DNA from: Elysia crispata
Lineage: Eukaryota; Mollusca; Gastropoda; Plakobranchidae
DNA: 64,000 nucleotides
Direction: 5' to 3'
Assembly (NCBI GenBank): GCA_033675545.1
Contig: JAWDGP010006428.1
Coordinates: forward strand, 118,501-182,500
Shown here: in pieces, positions 26,891 to 47,144 of the stretch
Numbering within the stretch: the stretch's first letter is position 1
Layout: every line of letters starts with the position of its first letter
Notes under the pieces: generated by a model
Seen by the model: only the letters and a program-made list of their open reading frames with translations
What the model was told of the DNA's origin: nothing
Database searches by the model: none
Program-made: the position numbers and the translations under genes

Positions 26891-28176
26891 AAGCTTCAGA
26901 TCAGTGATATTTATACGCCGTCAGATCTGCGAGGCTCGGTACTTATTTTGGCGGTTTCGGTGCTTTACTGTAAATATTAAAGTGAATGTTTTAACAGGGC
27001 TATCGGCACTTTAAATAACATATCAAATGTTTTAACATGGTCAATAAAATTCTCTTTGTACTACAATAAAGCCGTAAAAGGTGGGGGGGGGGGGGGGGGG
27101 GTAAACCAACACTTGTGCACTGTAGGGAATCAGAAACAGGGAAAACAACTTATTGCCTCGACAGTGATCACAAGCGCGTGTGACGGTGTTTTGTTGTGGG
27201 AGAGAAGTACACCCTTTGTCTAAAGTAAATCGAGGCGAGTGAGTAAAGGTTTAAAGATAGGTATCGAGTAACTGCGCAGCTTAGCCTAACAGCACTAAGG
27301 ACCTCGCTATGTCCAGTCGAGGCTTGACCGCTGATAATGGGCTGAGACAACTTTAGGAGGTAAAGAAATTCATTTTCTTGACCGTCTGTCACGTCTGGCC
27401 TGTTTGGGTGGGGGTTGGTACTATCTGGCTGCTGCGTTCACTCTCCATCTGATTTTGTTACGAACAGACGAGCTCATTTCAATCATTTTCAATTTCATCA
27501 CCACAATTTTAATTTTCACGTCTCTCATCTATTTCAAACTGTCATGTAACTGTGAATTCTTTGAAAGGAGCGTGATCTTAACGGCATTGGGGTATTTTTT
27601 TAAAAAAATTTTTTGCTGTTTGTTTCTTTTAGGTTTATGAAATGTAATGACTACAGATGCAGCCTAACTTAGCTCAGAGTCCCAGTGTTTAAGTGTTGTC
27701 TTGTGCTTCATGAGATGTATAATCGCTTATGGTATTGACATTAAGATAATCAGAAGTCGCTGGTAACATTTTTTGTCAAAAGTAGTTCAGTCGTGGAGAG
27801 GTAGAGGAGAATTTCGAAATTCCATGGGACTTGACTTGCGATAGAGAGCAAGTCTGACGGAATTTTCTGGGAAAGTTTGCTGTGATTTCCATCATAGTGG
27901 AGGTAAACATTTCTTTTAAAGAATGTTACTTGATATTATGACCATTTCCAATGTTTAATGTAAAGCATGCTAGCATTGTCACTCCGTAATAGCATGCCCA
28001 CTGTCGCTTGTATGGGATGTTTGTGTGCCCCTGCCCTAGTGATAGTGTAGGTGATGCGAGGCAGGTCAGAAACCAACACATACGCCGTGTACAGGTAGCG
28101 CAATGTGTACAGGAGCGCGCTGCTCTCTAGCCAATCAGAGAACATTATTTTCAACCTTAACTTTTATAAACCAAAG
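26891..28176. other. No recognisable gene; poly(G) run
   Basis: Contains decayed pieces of the 50-bp repeat, a run of about 19 G at 27083-27101, and a moderately GC-rich patch at about 27.98-28.14 kb that includes a CCAATCAG box just before the 47-bp array. No frame is convincing. Confidence 0.45.
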
Positions 28177-28552
28177 AAATGAGCGCAGGTTTGACATTGG
28201 TCAGAGCGACAACTCGTGATTTGAAATGAGCGCAGGTTTGACATTGGTCAGAGCGACAACTCGTGATTTGAAATGAGCGCAGGTTTGACATTGGTCAGAG
28301 CGACAACTCGTGATTTGAAATGAGCGCAGGTTTGACATTGGTCAGAGCGACAACTCGTGATTTGAAATGAGCGCAGGTTTGACATTGGTCAGAGCGACAA
28401 CTCGTGATTTGAAATGAGCGCAGGTTTGACATTGGTCAGAGCGACAACTCGTGATTTGAAATGAGCGCAGGTTTGACATTGGTCAGAGCGACAACTCGTG
28501 ATTTGAAATGAGCGCAGGTTTGACATTGGTCAGAGCGACAACTCGTGATTTG
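28177..28552. repeat. 47-bp minisatellite, 8 copies
   Basis: GAGCGCAGGTTTGACATTGG recurs every 47 bp from 28181 to 28510. The eight units appear identical. The next unit position (28557) diverges to GACCGCGGGG, marking the end of the array. Confidence 0.96.
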
Positions 28553-37951
<9,399 letters not shown>

Positions 37952-39507
37952 GTAAGCCATTACGCAAGCACCATTAGGTAGTAATGCCATTGTTCAAGCT
38001 CTGATTCCAGTGAATAGAGTGAATGACGTCATTTATCATGCAGCTTCCGCTGGAGCGTCTATGGTTGCTGGGTTAACTTTAGAGATATGACAACACCTTT
38101 CATTCGGTTTGTTTTCCTCTTGTTGTGACTTAAATGGTTTCCCTGTATGCCTTTAACTTCAGAGAATTAAATATCTTGGGGTTGCTTTAAAACACAATTG
38201 TTATATACACACACATTCAGATATAATTATATGTGGTGTGTGTCTAAAAGATTGTAAATCTTGCAGTTTAACGTTTACTTACTTCAAGTGGTAAAATACA
38301 TGGTTACTGACTATGAAATATTTCAGCATCCCAATGATTTCCATTACGAAGATGCCCTTTACGCAAAAGGGAAAAAACACAATTCCCATTACACCCCTTT
38401 CCAATCTTCTCTCAACCCCATTTTTCTGTTCATGCCACAATAGAGGGGGGGGGGGGGGAAGTGTTAATAAAAATGTCTTCATATTTTTCATCGATGTTCA
38501 TTGTAGGGATTTGCCGGATTTCTCAATAGAAATGCGAGTAAGGTAAGTTGATGAATAATCAGGGCAAACTGTATCCCCCACAGACTAGTTATCGAGGACA
38601 AATAGATTGTCAGATTGTCAGAGTGCAAACAACTACATCAATGTATTACCTTAACAGGAACTCGGTCCAGCATTGTAAAGCACTTCCCACTAAACTTTTT
38701 TTTTCAAGTTTCATGTTTGCGTTTTTTCATAATTGGATCGGGGTAACATTTAGACGCTCTTTAGTTATTTATAACTAACGGAATGTGTTTCATTTTTTTC
38801 TGATCTCTCTACAGAAAAGGTTGTCGTTTTTTTCAAACAGGAAAAAAATCAACAGGGATGGCCTTTAGGGTTTTATTTTCAAGGGCTGCTCTTATTTTTC
38901 CAAAGGTGCTAAAATAGTTTTTATCTAGTGCAGACCGCTCGGCATACATTAAAATTAATTGAGACCAGAATGTTTTTCAGCACACTCCTCGTCAGGCGCA
39001 ATGCCAGATGCCCCATGAGATTTTCAACACAAAGAGAGGTGTCAACTGTCACTGCACCTCTGAAAGCTTTACCTTTTTTTATTTGAAGTTCAGCTGCTCG
39101 TTTATCGCTTGGGTTTCGTCCAAATGTTCTCGCGAAATGTTTGTTTAGCCGAGATGAAATGATCATCTAGCGGAAATGGCTCTCGCTGCATCATACCCAG
39201 GGCAGTTTGTTTCAAGACGACTTAATGGCTTCTCTGGGGCCGAAGATGCACCCCAGACGATGAAAGATTAAGTAACATCGGCAATTTAAAGCCATTGAAG
39301 GAAGAGGCGACTGTGTTTTTACTCAAAAACTTTGATAGATTGCGGAACACGGGATTTTTTATTTTTTTTTATTTTGGTCCCCTGGGTATTCAATCATCGA
39401 AATATTTATATATCGCCTATCCATTTTATTTATCAGATGTTGCAGTCACATGATAACTATCATCGACACCATCATTATCATCATCATCATTATTATTATT
39501 GATTTGA
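37952..39507. other. No recognisable gene; poly(G) run
   Basis: Includes a G14 run at about 38445-38458. A slightly GC-richer patch at 38.95-39.3 kb has an 81-codon minus frame (38921-39166) without a recognisable motif or clear splice sites. Confidence 0.45.
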
Positions 39508-39512
39508 CTACA

Positions 39513-39610
<98 letters not shown>

Positions 39611-39615
39611 TGCTG

Positions 39616-39678
<63 letters not shown>

Positions 39679-39710
39679 TTATTATTATTGTTATTGTTGT
39701 TGTTGTTGAT
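39508..39710. repeat. Trinucleotide ladder CTA-CTG-CTA-TTA-TTG
   Basis: Blocks of CTA, CTG (about 13 units with one TTG), CTA again, then short TTA and TTG runs, with no spacers. Neighbouring motifs differ by one base. Confidence 0.94.
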
Positions 39711-39817
39711 GCTGTCATCATTATTACCTAGAGGGTGCGTGCCTCAAAAATATTGTGGCAATCCGCTACAATAAGCCCAGTGCAGTGGCTTGCAGTCATA
39801 AAGAACAGGAGAAGAGA

Positions 39818-40517
39818 ATGATGATGTTGATACTGATGATGATGGTAATGATGATAAGGATAATGATGATGATGGTAATTATGATAAGGATTATGATGAT
39901 GGTGGTAATGATGATAAGGATAATGATGATGGTGGTAATTATGATAAGGATAATGATGATTATGGTAATTATGATAAGGATAATGATGATGGTGGTAATG
40001 ATGATAAGGATAATGATGATGGTGGTAATGATGATAAGGATAATGATGATGGTGGTAATTATGATAAGGATAATGATGATGGTGGTAATGATGATAAGGA
40101 TAATGATGATGATGGTAATGATGATAAGGATAATGATGATGGTGGTAATGATGATAAGGATAATGATGATGGTGGTAATGATGATAAGGATAATGATGAT
40201 GGTGGTAATGATGATAAGGATAATGATGATGGTGGTAATGATGATGATGGTAATGATGATAAGGATAATGATGATGGTGGTAATGATGATTATGGTAATG
40301 ATGATGGTGATGATGATGATAATGATGATAATGATGATGATGATGGTAATTATGATAAGGATAATGATGATGATGGTAATGATGATGATGATAATGATGA
40401 TAATGATGATGATGGTAATGATTATAATGGATGATGATGATGATGATGATGATGGTAATGATGATAAGGATAATGATGATGGTGGTAATGATGATGATGA
40501 TGATGGTGATGGTGATG
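39818..40517. repeat. GAT-rich array with a 30-bp higher-order period
   Basis: Built from GAT, GGT and AAT triplets. From about 39840 to 40260 the unit AAGGATAATGATGATGGTGG plus GTAATGATGAT-type sequence repeats every 30 bp (about 14 copies, GGTGGT alternating with GATGGT, and GTAATG with GTAATT). It then decays into GAT triplets up to 40517. Frames of up to 299 codons here are artefacts. Confidence 0.93.
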
Positions 40518-40583
40518 ATGTCATAATAACATCTCTCGCTCAAAGAATAGGAGAGGAGAATGTAAGATATATTTCTGTTTTAC

Positions 40584-40807
40584 CGCCAAGGACATCCTGC
40601 ATCTCCCCAGTGGAGCGCTGTAGGCCATGCCCCTGGGACACCAGTGCCGCTTGACAGGAGGTGACTGTACCTTGCCCAGAGGGTTACTGTCGGCGTAGCC
40701 CTCGATTCCTCCCTGCTCGAAGTCCAGTGGTCGCTGCAAGTCCCAGTATCCTGGTTCGTTTGGTCCAGACCTCCCCAGCACTACAGCCAGTGTATTGGAG
40801 AACATGC
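40584..40807 (-). CDS. Candidate exon of an unidentified gene
   Basis: A GC-rich island in AT-rich surroundings. On the minus strand a good acceptor (TTTTGCTTTCGCAG) precedes base 40807. The frame then runs GMFSNTLAVVLGRSGPNEPG, YWDLQRPLDFEQGG and PVKRHWCPRGMAYSAPLGRC before a GCG|GTAAAA donor at 40583. An alternative donor, AAG|GTACAG, would end the exon at 40671. I do not recognise the protein. Two weak readings are possible: the end of a chitin-binding type-2 (peritrophin-A) domain, whose CP-G-----LG-C pattern the WCPRGMAYSAPLGRC piece resembles, or a secreted prohormone, given KR followed by a 12-residue Cys loop. Neither is established, and partner exons were not found. Confidence 0.33.
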
Positions 40808-42193
40808 CTGCGAAAGCAAAACATTGGAAAACGTCCCTATTTTGGAAATGAATGAAGAACCGAAACTCCTGCACACACACAAAAAATGATATCACGAAAT
40901 CTATTCTATGACTGTTTTATATTTGAATTTTTTTTTTCTTTTGAACTGGATAAGGTTGGAATATCTTTGATATTTGGGAAAGGATTTTGTTCTCTTCAAC
41001 ATCTTTATTCATTAACTCCTTTCTCAATATAGAATTGAATATCTTGTTTTATAACGATACAACAAACGGTATTGGTGTAAAGAAAAGGGTCAAATAACTT
41101 CACACTTCTAATGTTATAGGTCTGCATCATGCCCACCAGATGAGCGTTTCTCCCTAATCGCTACAATCAAGAATCTATGCGTCTAACTCTAATTCGATCA
41201 AAGAGAGTGAGTAAAGTATGTCTGGCATATCTTCCTCTTCACTCACATGCCTTGCTTGAAGCTAAAGAGCCTCTCTGATCACCTTTTGGTAATTTCATAT
41301 GTTTTTTTTTTCTTTTTGTGCGTTTGTTAAGTGTTAGTTTTCAAGAAACGCATTGATAAGCAGATAAAATGTTGAAAGATTTTGCAAGAAAAGAATCTAG
41401 GAAAGTAGAACGAAAATTTTGTTTGAAGTATATATCCCTGTAAAACCATAACAAAAAATAATCCAGGCTATTATAACCTTGCCATCAGAAAAAAGAACTC
41501 TGAGTCATTTTGGTCACAAGATGAGTCAGAGCAACGGTATTGATTTCTGCTCAACCTACAGTACCATGGGTTGGAGGACTTACATTTGACTCTTGAGGTG
41601 CGAAAGAGCGAGTCCTTGGTTACAATGTTACTCTCATTTCTAAAATCTTATCAGGATATCATAATAAAAAGCAATGAAAAACAATCAATAGTTTGATCTA
41701 TACAGTGTTTCTATCTTAACATCTTCATGCGTCTCTGAGGTTAAAAGCGAAATGAAATCTTTTTTTTTTTTTTTTTTGGTTTTGTCAGTATAAAAACCTG
41801 TTGAGCTGCTAACTTTACCACTATTTATCGATGAAAATGACGAACTGAAAGTTATTCTATCTGTGGAAAGTTACAGATTTTTTTCTTATTTAATCAAAGC
41901 TCATCAGAAATAGAAATGGAATTCATTTCAGTGATAAAAGAACACCCTCAACACGTTAATTACTACCCACAATGATTAATTGTTTAGCCTTTCGATTTAC
42001 ATGTCCTTTAACAGTGCACTGTGCTTAAAATAGATCAACAGTATACCTGCAGAAACTACCACCCACAAATATGAGGAATATCATCAGGCATGATGTGGAG
42101 GTTTGAGGCAATCTACACAGTATCAGAAGCTCTTGTTAGATTGACAGTTTTTAAAATTTTAACAAGCAATAATATGATTCGTTACAGGTTATA
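40808..42193. other. No recognisable gene
   Basis: AT-rich unique sequence between the candidate exon and the mariner. A T18 run lies at about 41761-41778. Confidence 0.5.
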
Positions 42194-42223
42194 CGAGGGC
42201 AGGCTGATAATTAAGTTCCGTTT
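42194..42223 (+). repeat. Mariner left terminal inverted repeat
   Basis: 30 bp beginning CGAGGGCAGGCTG, matching the right end base for base after reverse complementing. It lies next to the transposase stop side. Confidence 0.96.
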
Positions 42224-42308
42224 AATCATAACTTTTTAATTTTTCACAGCATATACATAAACAATACGTCAAACGAAAGCTTAATATCTCAGCTACATAC
42301 TTAGCACT

Positions 42309-43373
42309 CTATTTTTCGATGTAGTCACCGTCGCGATCAACACACCGCCTCCAACGTTTCACTAGTTGGCTCACGCCGTCAGCGAAGAATTCAGATGGCT
42401 GTCCACGGCACCATCTGCGAACATCTGCGATAACTTCCTCATCATTGTCATAGTGATGGCCCTTCAGGTACTTCTTGAGTTGGGGAAACAAATAATAGTC
42501 AGAGGGAGCAAGATCGGGGCTGTATGCAGGGTGAGGTAGGGTCGTAAGTTCCAGCTGCCTTAAGGCGTCCTGAGTTTGGCGACTGGTGTGCGGGCGCGCA
42601 TTGTCGTGTTGCAGGATTGAGTCCTTATCACGCCGAATACGTCTGAGTCGGAGTTTGAGAGCTCGGAGTGTTGAAATATATCGCTCAGAGTTCATAGTTT
42701 GCCCTTGCTCCAGAAATTCCATGTGGACCACTCCCTCCATGTCCCAGAAAACGGTGAACAAGACCTTTCTTGCAGAGGCAACAACCTTGAACTTCCTTGG
42801 ACTTGGAGAAGTTTTGTGCCTATACTCCATCGATTGGGCTTTACATTCTGGATCGTAGTGGTGGACCCAGGATTCGTCTCCAGTCACAATGCGTTGCAGA
42901 AATGCTTCTCCTTCTGCATTGTAACGCTCTAAGAGTTGAGTACACATGTCCTTTCTCTGCGCTTTCATCTCTACAGTGAGCTGTCTTGGGACCCAACGGG
43001 CAGAGACTTTTCGGTAACCCAGTACAGTTGTGGCGATATAGTGCACTCGTTCTTTCGAAATGCCTACTTCATCTGCAATTTCCTTTTGTTTGAACCTTCG
43101 ATTAACTCTAATCATGCAGTCAACTTTCTCTCGATGAGCCGTGTCCGATGCGGAAAGGGGCCTACCCGAACGCTTTCGATCACGCAGAATTGTCTCTCTG
43201 GGGTCTTCCCCTTTAAAAATTCTCACCCATTTGCGAACTGCACAGTCTGAAATGCACATTTCACCATAAACTGTCTTCATTCTTGCATGAATGTTTGCAG
43301 CAGAACATCCCTCAGCTGCCAAAAACTCGATAACAGAGCGCTGTTTGATGAGAAGGTCATTGGAAGTCGCCAT
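42309..43373 (-). CDS. Mariner transposase (DD34D), intact, 354 aa
   Basis: The enzyme cuts and joins the element ends during cut-and-paste transposition into TA. The frame is open further upstream (to 43445), but ATG at 43373 is the only in-frame ATG there and gives 354 residues, close to the usual ~345-350. Residues about 8-60 and 82-115 form two helix-turn-helix regions for binding the inverted repeats, joined by a GRP motif (70-72, RSGRP). WVPRQL (127-132) is the family's linker motif. Catalytic residues are D166 (VTGDESWVHHYDP), D257 (QHDNARPHTS) and D292 (HPAYSPDLAPSDYYLF), with exactly 34 residues between the second and third. No stop or frameshift is present and all catalytic residues are kept, so activity is plausible. 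Confidence 0.96.
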   Translation of the reverse strand: MATSNDLLIKQRSVIEFLAAEGCSAANIHARMKTVYGEMCISDCAVRKWVRIFKGEDPRETILRDRKRSGRPLSASDTAHREKVDCMIRVNRRFKQKEIADEVGISKERVHYIATTVLGYRKVSARWVPRQLTVEMKAQRKDMCTQLLERYNAEGEAFLQRIVTGDESWVHHYDPECKAQSMEYRHKTSPSPRKFKVVASARKVLFTVFWDMEGVVHMEFLEQGQTMNSERYISTLRALKLRLRRIRRDKDSILQHDNARPHTSRQTQDALRQLELTTLPHPAYSPDLAPSDYYLFPQLKKYLKGHHYDNDEEVIADVRRWCRGQPSEFFADGVSQLVKRWRRCVDRDGDYIEK

Positions 43374-43537
43374 TGTCTCATAATCATGGCTACCACATAA
43401 TGTGTTGCGCGTCACTGCATTATGAGCACGAATGACGTCACACAAACTTGTTGTTATAGTTAAGTCTAGAAAAATGGTTCGAGAGGATATGTATGAAATT
43501 TTAGGTCGATGTGACGAAAATTGACTTAGTTATTAGC

Positions 43538-43567
43538 AAACGGAACTTAATTATCAGCCTGCCCTCG
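43538..43567 (-). repeat. Mariner right terminal inverted repeat
   Basis: 30 bp ending CAGCCTGCCCTCG, the perfect reverse complement of the left end. It lies upstream of the transposase, so the promoter should lie in the roughly 165 bp between this repeat and the start codon. Confidence 0.96.
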
Positions 43568-45470
43568 TATTTAAATGTATTTATAAAAATTCTTTTCCTT
43601 TTCATGTTGTTCAAGTACTATCCGTATGGCGCTCATATGAAAATCAAGCATTTCCTTTATCTGTTGAAACACACTAGCAATGTGTGAGCAAAATTTTCTG
43701 TATATTGTTTGTTTTTTGTTTTGTTTTTTTGCAACGGCAATCGACGGACATTCTACAGATCTTATGTCTTCAACAACACAATTAAAATCAGCAAATTAGC
43801 CCCTCTATTTAGGATATTTATCTCTTTCACAAAATAGCCCTTCATGTTTTCGGGATATTTTATATCTGAAGTAAAATTTATAAAGTGTCTAAAGACTCTG
43901 TTGAAGAACTTAGTGTTTACCTTAGACCGCTCAAGTTAAGCACTTTTTTAACATTTAAACAATAATTTTCACTTCTAACTTTTTGCCATAAAAGAGCAGT
44001 GTTTATTTCATAAGCAATCATTTAAGATTTAATGGTTCGCGGTCGTTCTTTTCAATCAATGTAACTCTTATGCAATTCTTAAATGAAAAACAATCGTAAA
44101 GATAATCTTTTTCCTGATGTAATTCATCCCATTCTTCACGCTTAAAAGGTGAGTGAGAATATTTTGATATGTAAACTCAACTTAGTTCACGAAACGGTTT
44201 CCGTTGTTGGAAATTCATCATTTTTACAGAATCTTTCAAAGTTGGTGGAAGGAAAGATTTATTTATTAGCCATTTTTAAATCAAATTTTGACTGAACTGC
44301 AAGCATTGGTCACTAAACTTTTGACCATTGGTTTGGTAGAACTGATCTGTGACAGCAGAGTGTCCAAAGCTTGAAGAGATCAGATGAGCAGATCGGTCAT
44401 GTTTGTTAAAAAATAAAAGACCAAGTCAGTACCGAAGCATAAGACTTTGGGAGGCTGGTATTTCATCAATTAGAAATTGTCTATTCAAAATTCCCGGAGG
44501 CAAGCTAATAGTGCATTTTACAGACTTTGCCTTGATGAATGAAAGTGGAAAAAAGCAAGCTTCCCATAAACTTCTCTCTCTTGAGGATTCGGTTGGAGAA
44601 GTTATCACAATACAAGTAGAAAAATATGGGAATTCTAAGTCTCAGAGAATGTTTCTTGTTGAGCATACATTTCATTGCAGCGGGATAAAGGACTTGGAAA
44701 CATAGTTCTGATATTTAAAATTTAGCACGTTTTAAAAAGTTGTTTTGAGATGTCAGTTTTTAAGCCAACTGACACAGAATTATCACTATTTTAATTTTTT
44801 TTTAAAAATCGAGACTGGTAGTTCGATATTCTATCAGCAATCGTCGAAAACGGTGCTTGACAGAACTAGCTGATAGGCATAATTATAGTTTTTTTTTTAA
44901 AAAGTATCTGGATAGTAAAGTGGTAGAGAAGCAAGGAAGTGAACTTGGTTGACCAAAAGATAGTTCAAACAGTAAGAGGAGTGCGAAATTCTTTGAATTA
45001 ATGTCTAAAATTAGAAGTGCAGAATTTTTTTAACTACTTTAAAAACAAGACAGTTTCTCAATGACACAAATGATATGTATAAGATTGACTATTTTTTAAC
45101 CGATTACTTAGAGGATTCTTTCCCATTCAACGTTGTAAAAATCTTCTCTGTGGGTGTGTAGAATTATGCCCTGATTTAATTGCTTGCAACAAAGACATTC
45201 TTGAGCACAGGAAGGATAAAATAAAATATAGCATCTGTACATAGCGGTATTTAGGCCCGTATTAATGGGAGTGGGGTTCAAGAAGTCTTTGTTCAGAGTA
45301 AGAAGGAATCGTGGAAGAGTATTGAAATTTTGTCAACATTTAGATCATTTCATTGAAACGCCAGTTTCGGGAAAATAAGGTAATTAAATACTTGTTAGCT
45401 CGTTCTATGAAACCAAAGTAACAAATCGTTCGTTTTTCTTTGCTAAGGCTGCTTCATGCAGCTGGCTGGA
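43568..45470. other. No firmly recognised gene; one 100-codon frame
   Basis: AT-rich sequence between two mariner-type elements. A plus frame at 44403-44705 contains RNCLFKIPGGKLIVHFTDFA and LLSLEDSVGEVITI, faintly like a CUB-domain core (C-x-I-x-P-x-G followed by F-x-DF and a later DS/EDS), ending with TAG at 44703. A poor CAG acceptor precedes TAC at 44432 and a CAA|GTAGAA donor is possible near 44615. This may be an exon fragment or chance. Confidence 0.3.
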
Positions 45471-46446
45471 TATCGCTCGGTTTTCACTCTTTTACAGTTG
45501 CAAGGAAAATTCTCTTACGACATTTTTCCGGACATGATCCAACTTTATGGTTCAAATCTCCTTGATATAATACTGTGACATACTGGGTAAGGAAATTCCA
45601 ATCTGGATTCATGTCAGTGATGGATCAAGATCGTTAACGCGCCCACCTCTAGTGGTAACTGAAGATACTGTTACCATAGTGGAGAAACTGGTTAAACAAA
45701 ATCGTTCAGGGCGCCCACCTCTAATGGTAACTGAAGATACTGTTACCATAGTGGAGAAACTGGTTAAACAAAATCGTTCAGGGCGCCCACCTCTAATGGT
45801 AACTGAAGATACTGTTACCATAGTGGAGAAACTGTTTAAACAAAATCGTTCAGGGCGCCCACCTCTAATGGTAACTGAAGATACTGTTACCATAGTGAAG
45901 AAACTGGTTAAACAAAATCGTTCAGGGCGCCCACCTCTAGTGGTAACTGAAGATACTGTTACCAAAGTGGAGAAACTGGTTAAACAAAATCGTTCAGGGC
46001 GCCCACCTCTGGTGGTAACTGAAGATACTGTTACCATAGTGGAGAAACTGGTTAAACAAAATCGTTCAGGGCGCCCACCTCTAGTGGTAACTGAAGATAT
46101 GTTACCATAGTGAAGAAACTGGTTAAACAAAATCGTTCAGGGCGCCCACCTCTAGTGGTAACTGAAGATACTGTTACCATAGTGGAGAAACTGGTTAAAC
46201 AAGATCAACGCTATTTGTCAAACAGCTTCCAGGTAAAACTGAAATCAGTGTAAGATCAATAGAACTGATTCTCCATGTCCAAATCAACATGAACAATGTG
46301 TCTGCGCGCGAGGGCCACGTCCTATGATCGGTGAGCAAGAGCAGCTGAGGTTGGAGTCCCGTAAAACTCACCTCGAATCGAGTCAAATGAAATATGTTTT
46401 TTGATGAAACATCTTTACCTAGGTTTCTCTATGGTTCTAAACACAG
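45471..46446 (+). pseudogene. Relic mariner-like transposase with internal 72-bp amplification
   Basis: Shifting + frames give the N-terminal half of a mariner-type transposase in the right order: YRSVFTLLQLQGKFSYDIF and MIQLYG (first helix-turn-helix; the intact element has QRSVIEFLAAEGC...MKTVYG); TYWVRKFQSG (intact: RKWVRIFKG); RPPLVVTEDTV (GRP linker); QDQRYLS; KTEISVRSIELILH; NMNNVSAR (intact: YRKVSAR); and FFDETSLPRFLYGSK, the block with the first catalytic Asp. The second half is absent. Several frameshifts and stops show that it is dead. It differs from the intact copy at 42.2-43.6 kb and so belongs to another lineage. The linker segment is present eight times in tandem. Confidence 0.72.
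45626..46199. repeat. 72-bp minisatellite, 8 copies, inside mariner relic
   Basis: GAAGATA recurs at 45661, 45733, 45805, 45877, 45949, 46021, 46093 and 46164. The period is 72, with one 1-bp deletion in unit 7 and one near the start of unit 1. Because 72 is a multiple of three, most of the array stays open on both strands (152 and 173 codons). The + frame repeats the GRP linker peptide NRSGRPPLVVTEDTV. CAAGATC stands at both borders (45626-45632 and 46200-46206); internal junctions read CAAAATC. Confidence 0.95.
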
Positions 46447-46449
46447 AAT

Positions 46450-47040
46450 TTTTATCTAGATCTAACCTATTGGTTTAAGTCTAGCTGCTTTGGATTCTAA
46501 GCCCTAGATTTAGAATCTGTGTCCCAACAACTTTTTCTTATTCTTAGCTTAGATCTTAATCTATAACGTGTAGAATTATTCCAGAAGCTTTTAGAGGTTA
46601 ATTAAAGCTGCCGCCGCCTACACTCAGTGCACTGCAGGCCTCTTTTCCATTTCATTCCTGCCATCTATGCATATCTAAACTTACAAGAAGTAGTTCGCAA
46701 ATTCGCCTTTTTCTTAAATTTCAGAAAATAATAATCACACTTTTGCCTTAAATTTTCCAAAGCACTTATTTTGGTGAAAAAAAAAATTACCATACCAATC
46801 GTTAGGGCAATTTATAAATTCATGTCGAATTTGACTTGCCAATGTCGTTTAAAATGTTCGGTCAGATGGCTCTCATTTTTCGCCTTGGACCATTATATAT
46901 AGACAAGCTGAAAACCCCCTTCGGTTCTATGAACGGGACCCTATTGTTAGTTTGCGGGGGTTGGATTCGTGTGAGTATTAAAAAAACGCTTATGAAATTA
47001 AATGGTCTTGGTATCTATCGTTTTACTTTCATATCTATCT
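46450..47040 (+). repeat. Unknown dispersed repeat, copy A
   Basis: Aligns collinearly with copy B at 47145-47690. Shared anchors include AAGTCTAGCTGCT / GAGTCTAGCTGCT, CCTAGATTTAGA / CTCTAGATTTAGA, TAGGGCAATTTA and AAATGGTCTTGGTATCTATC / AAATGGTCTTGATATCTATC. It starts in a TCTAGATCTA-rich edge. No coding potential is visible. It begins within a few bases of the end of the mariner relic. Confidence 0.7.
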
Positions 47041-47144
47041 TTTTTTTAGAATCTAGATATCTCGATAATTCTTATAAAAAATATATTTATAGATCTAGGA
47101 CTTAAAATTGAAATTCATAGCCTAAAAGTAAAGTCTAGATCTAC

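Larger units (their letters stand above)
42194..43567 (-). mobile_element. Complete mariner-family DNA transposon
   Basis: A 1,374-bp element bounded by perfect 30-bp inverted terminal repeats and flanked by TA on each side (42192-42193 and 43568-43569), the usual mariner target duplication. One uninterrupted transposase gene on the minus strand fills most of it. Size, ends, target site and DD34D transposase all fit mariner. Perfect ends and an open gene suggest a recent insertion that could still be autonomous. I do not assign a subfamily. Confidence 0.95.

Noticed and set aside
38921-39166. 81-codon minus frame in a slightly GC-richer patch
   Set aside because: No family motif and no convincing splice sites.
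39728-40654. Frames of 242-299 codons, one His/Tyr-rich and one Met/Ile-rich
   Set aside because: Direct products of the GAT-rich array, open on both strands and in several frames. The His-rich frame is not a metal-binding protein.
45609-46130. Minus-strand 173-codon repetitive protein over the 72-bp array
   Set aside because: Open only because the period is a multiple of three. The + strand matches mariner transposase and its flanks continue that match, so neither frame is a real repetitive protein.
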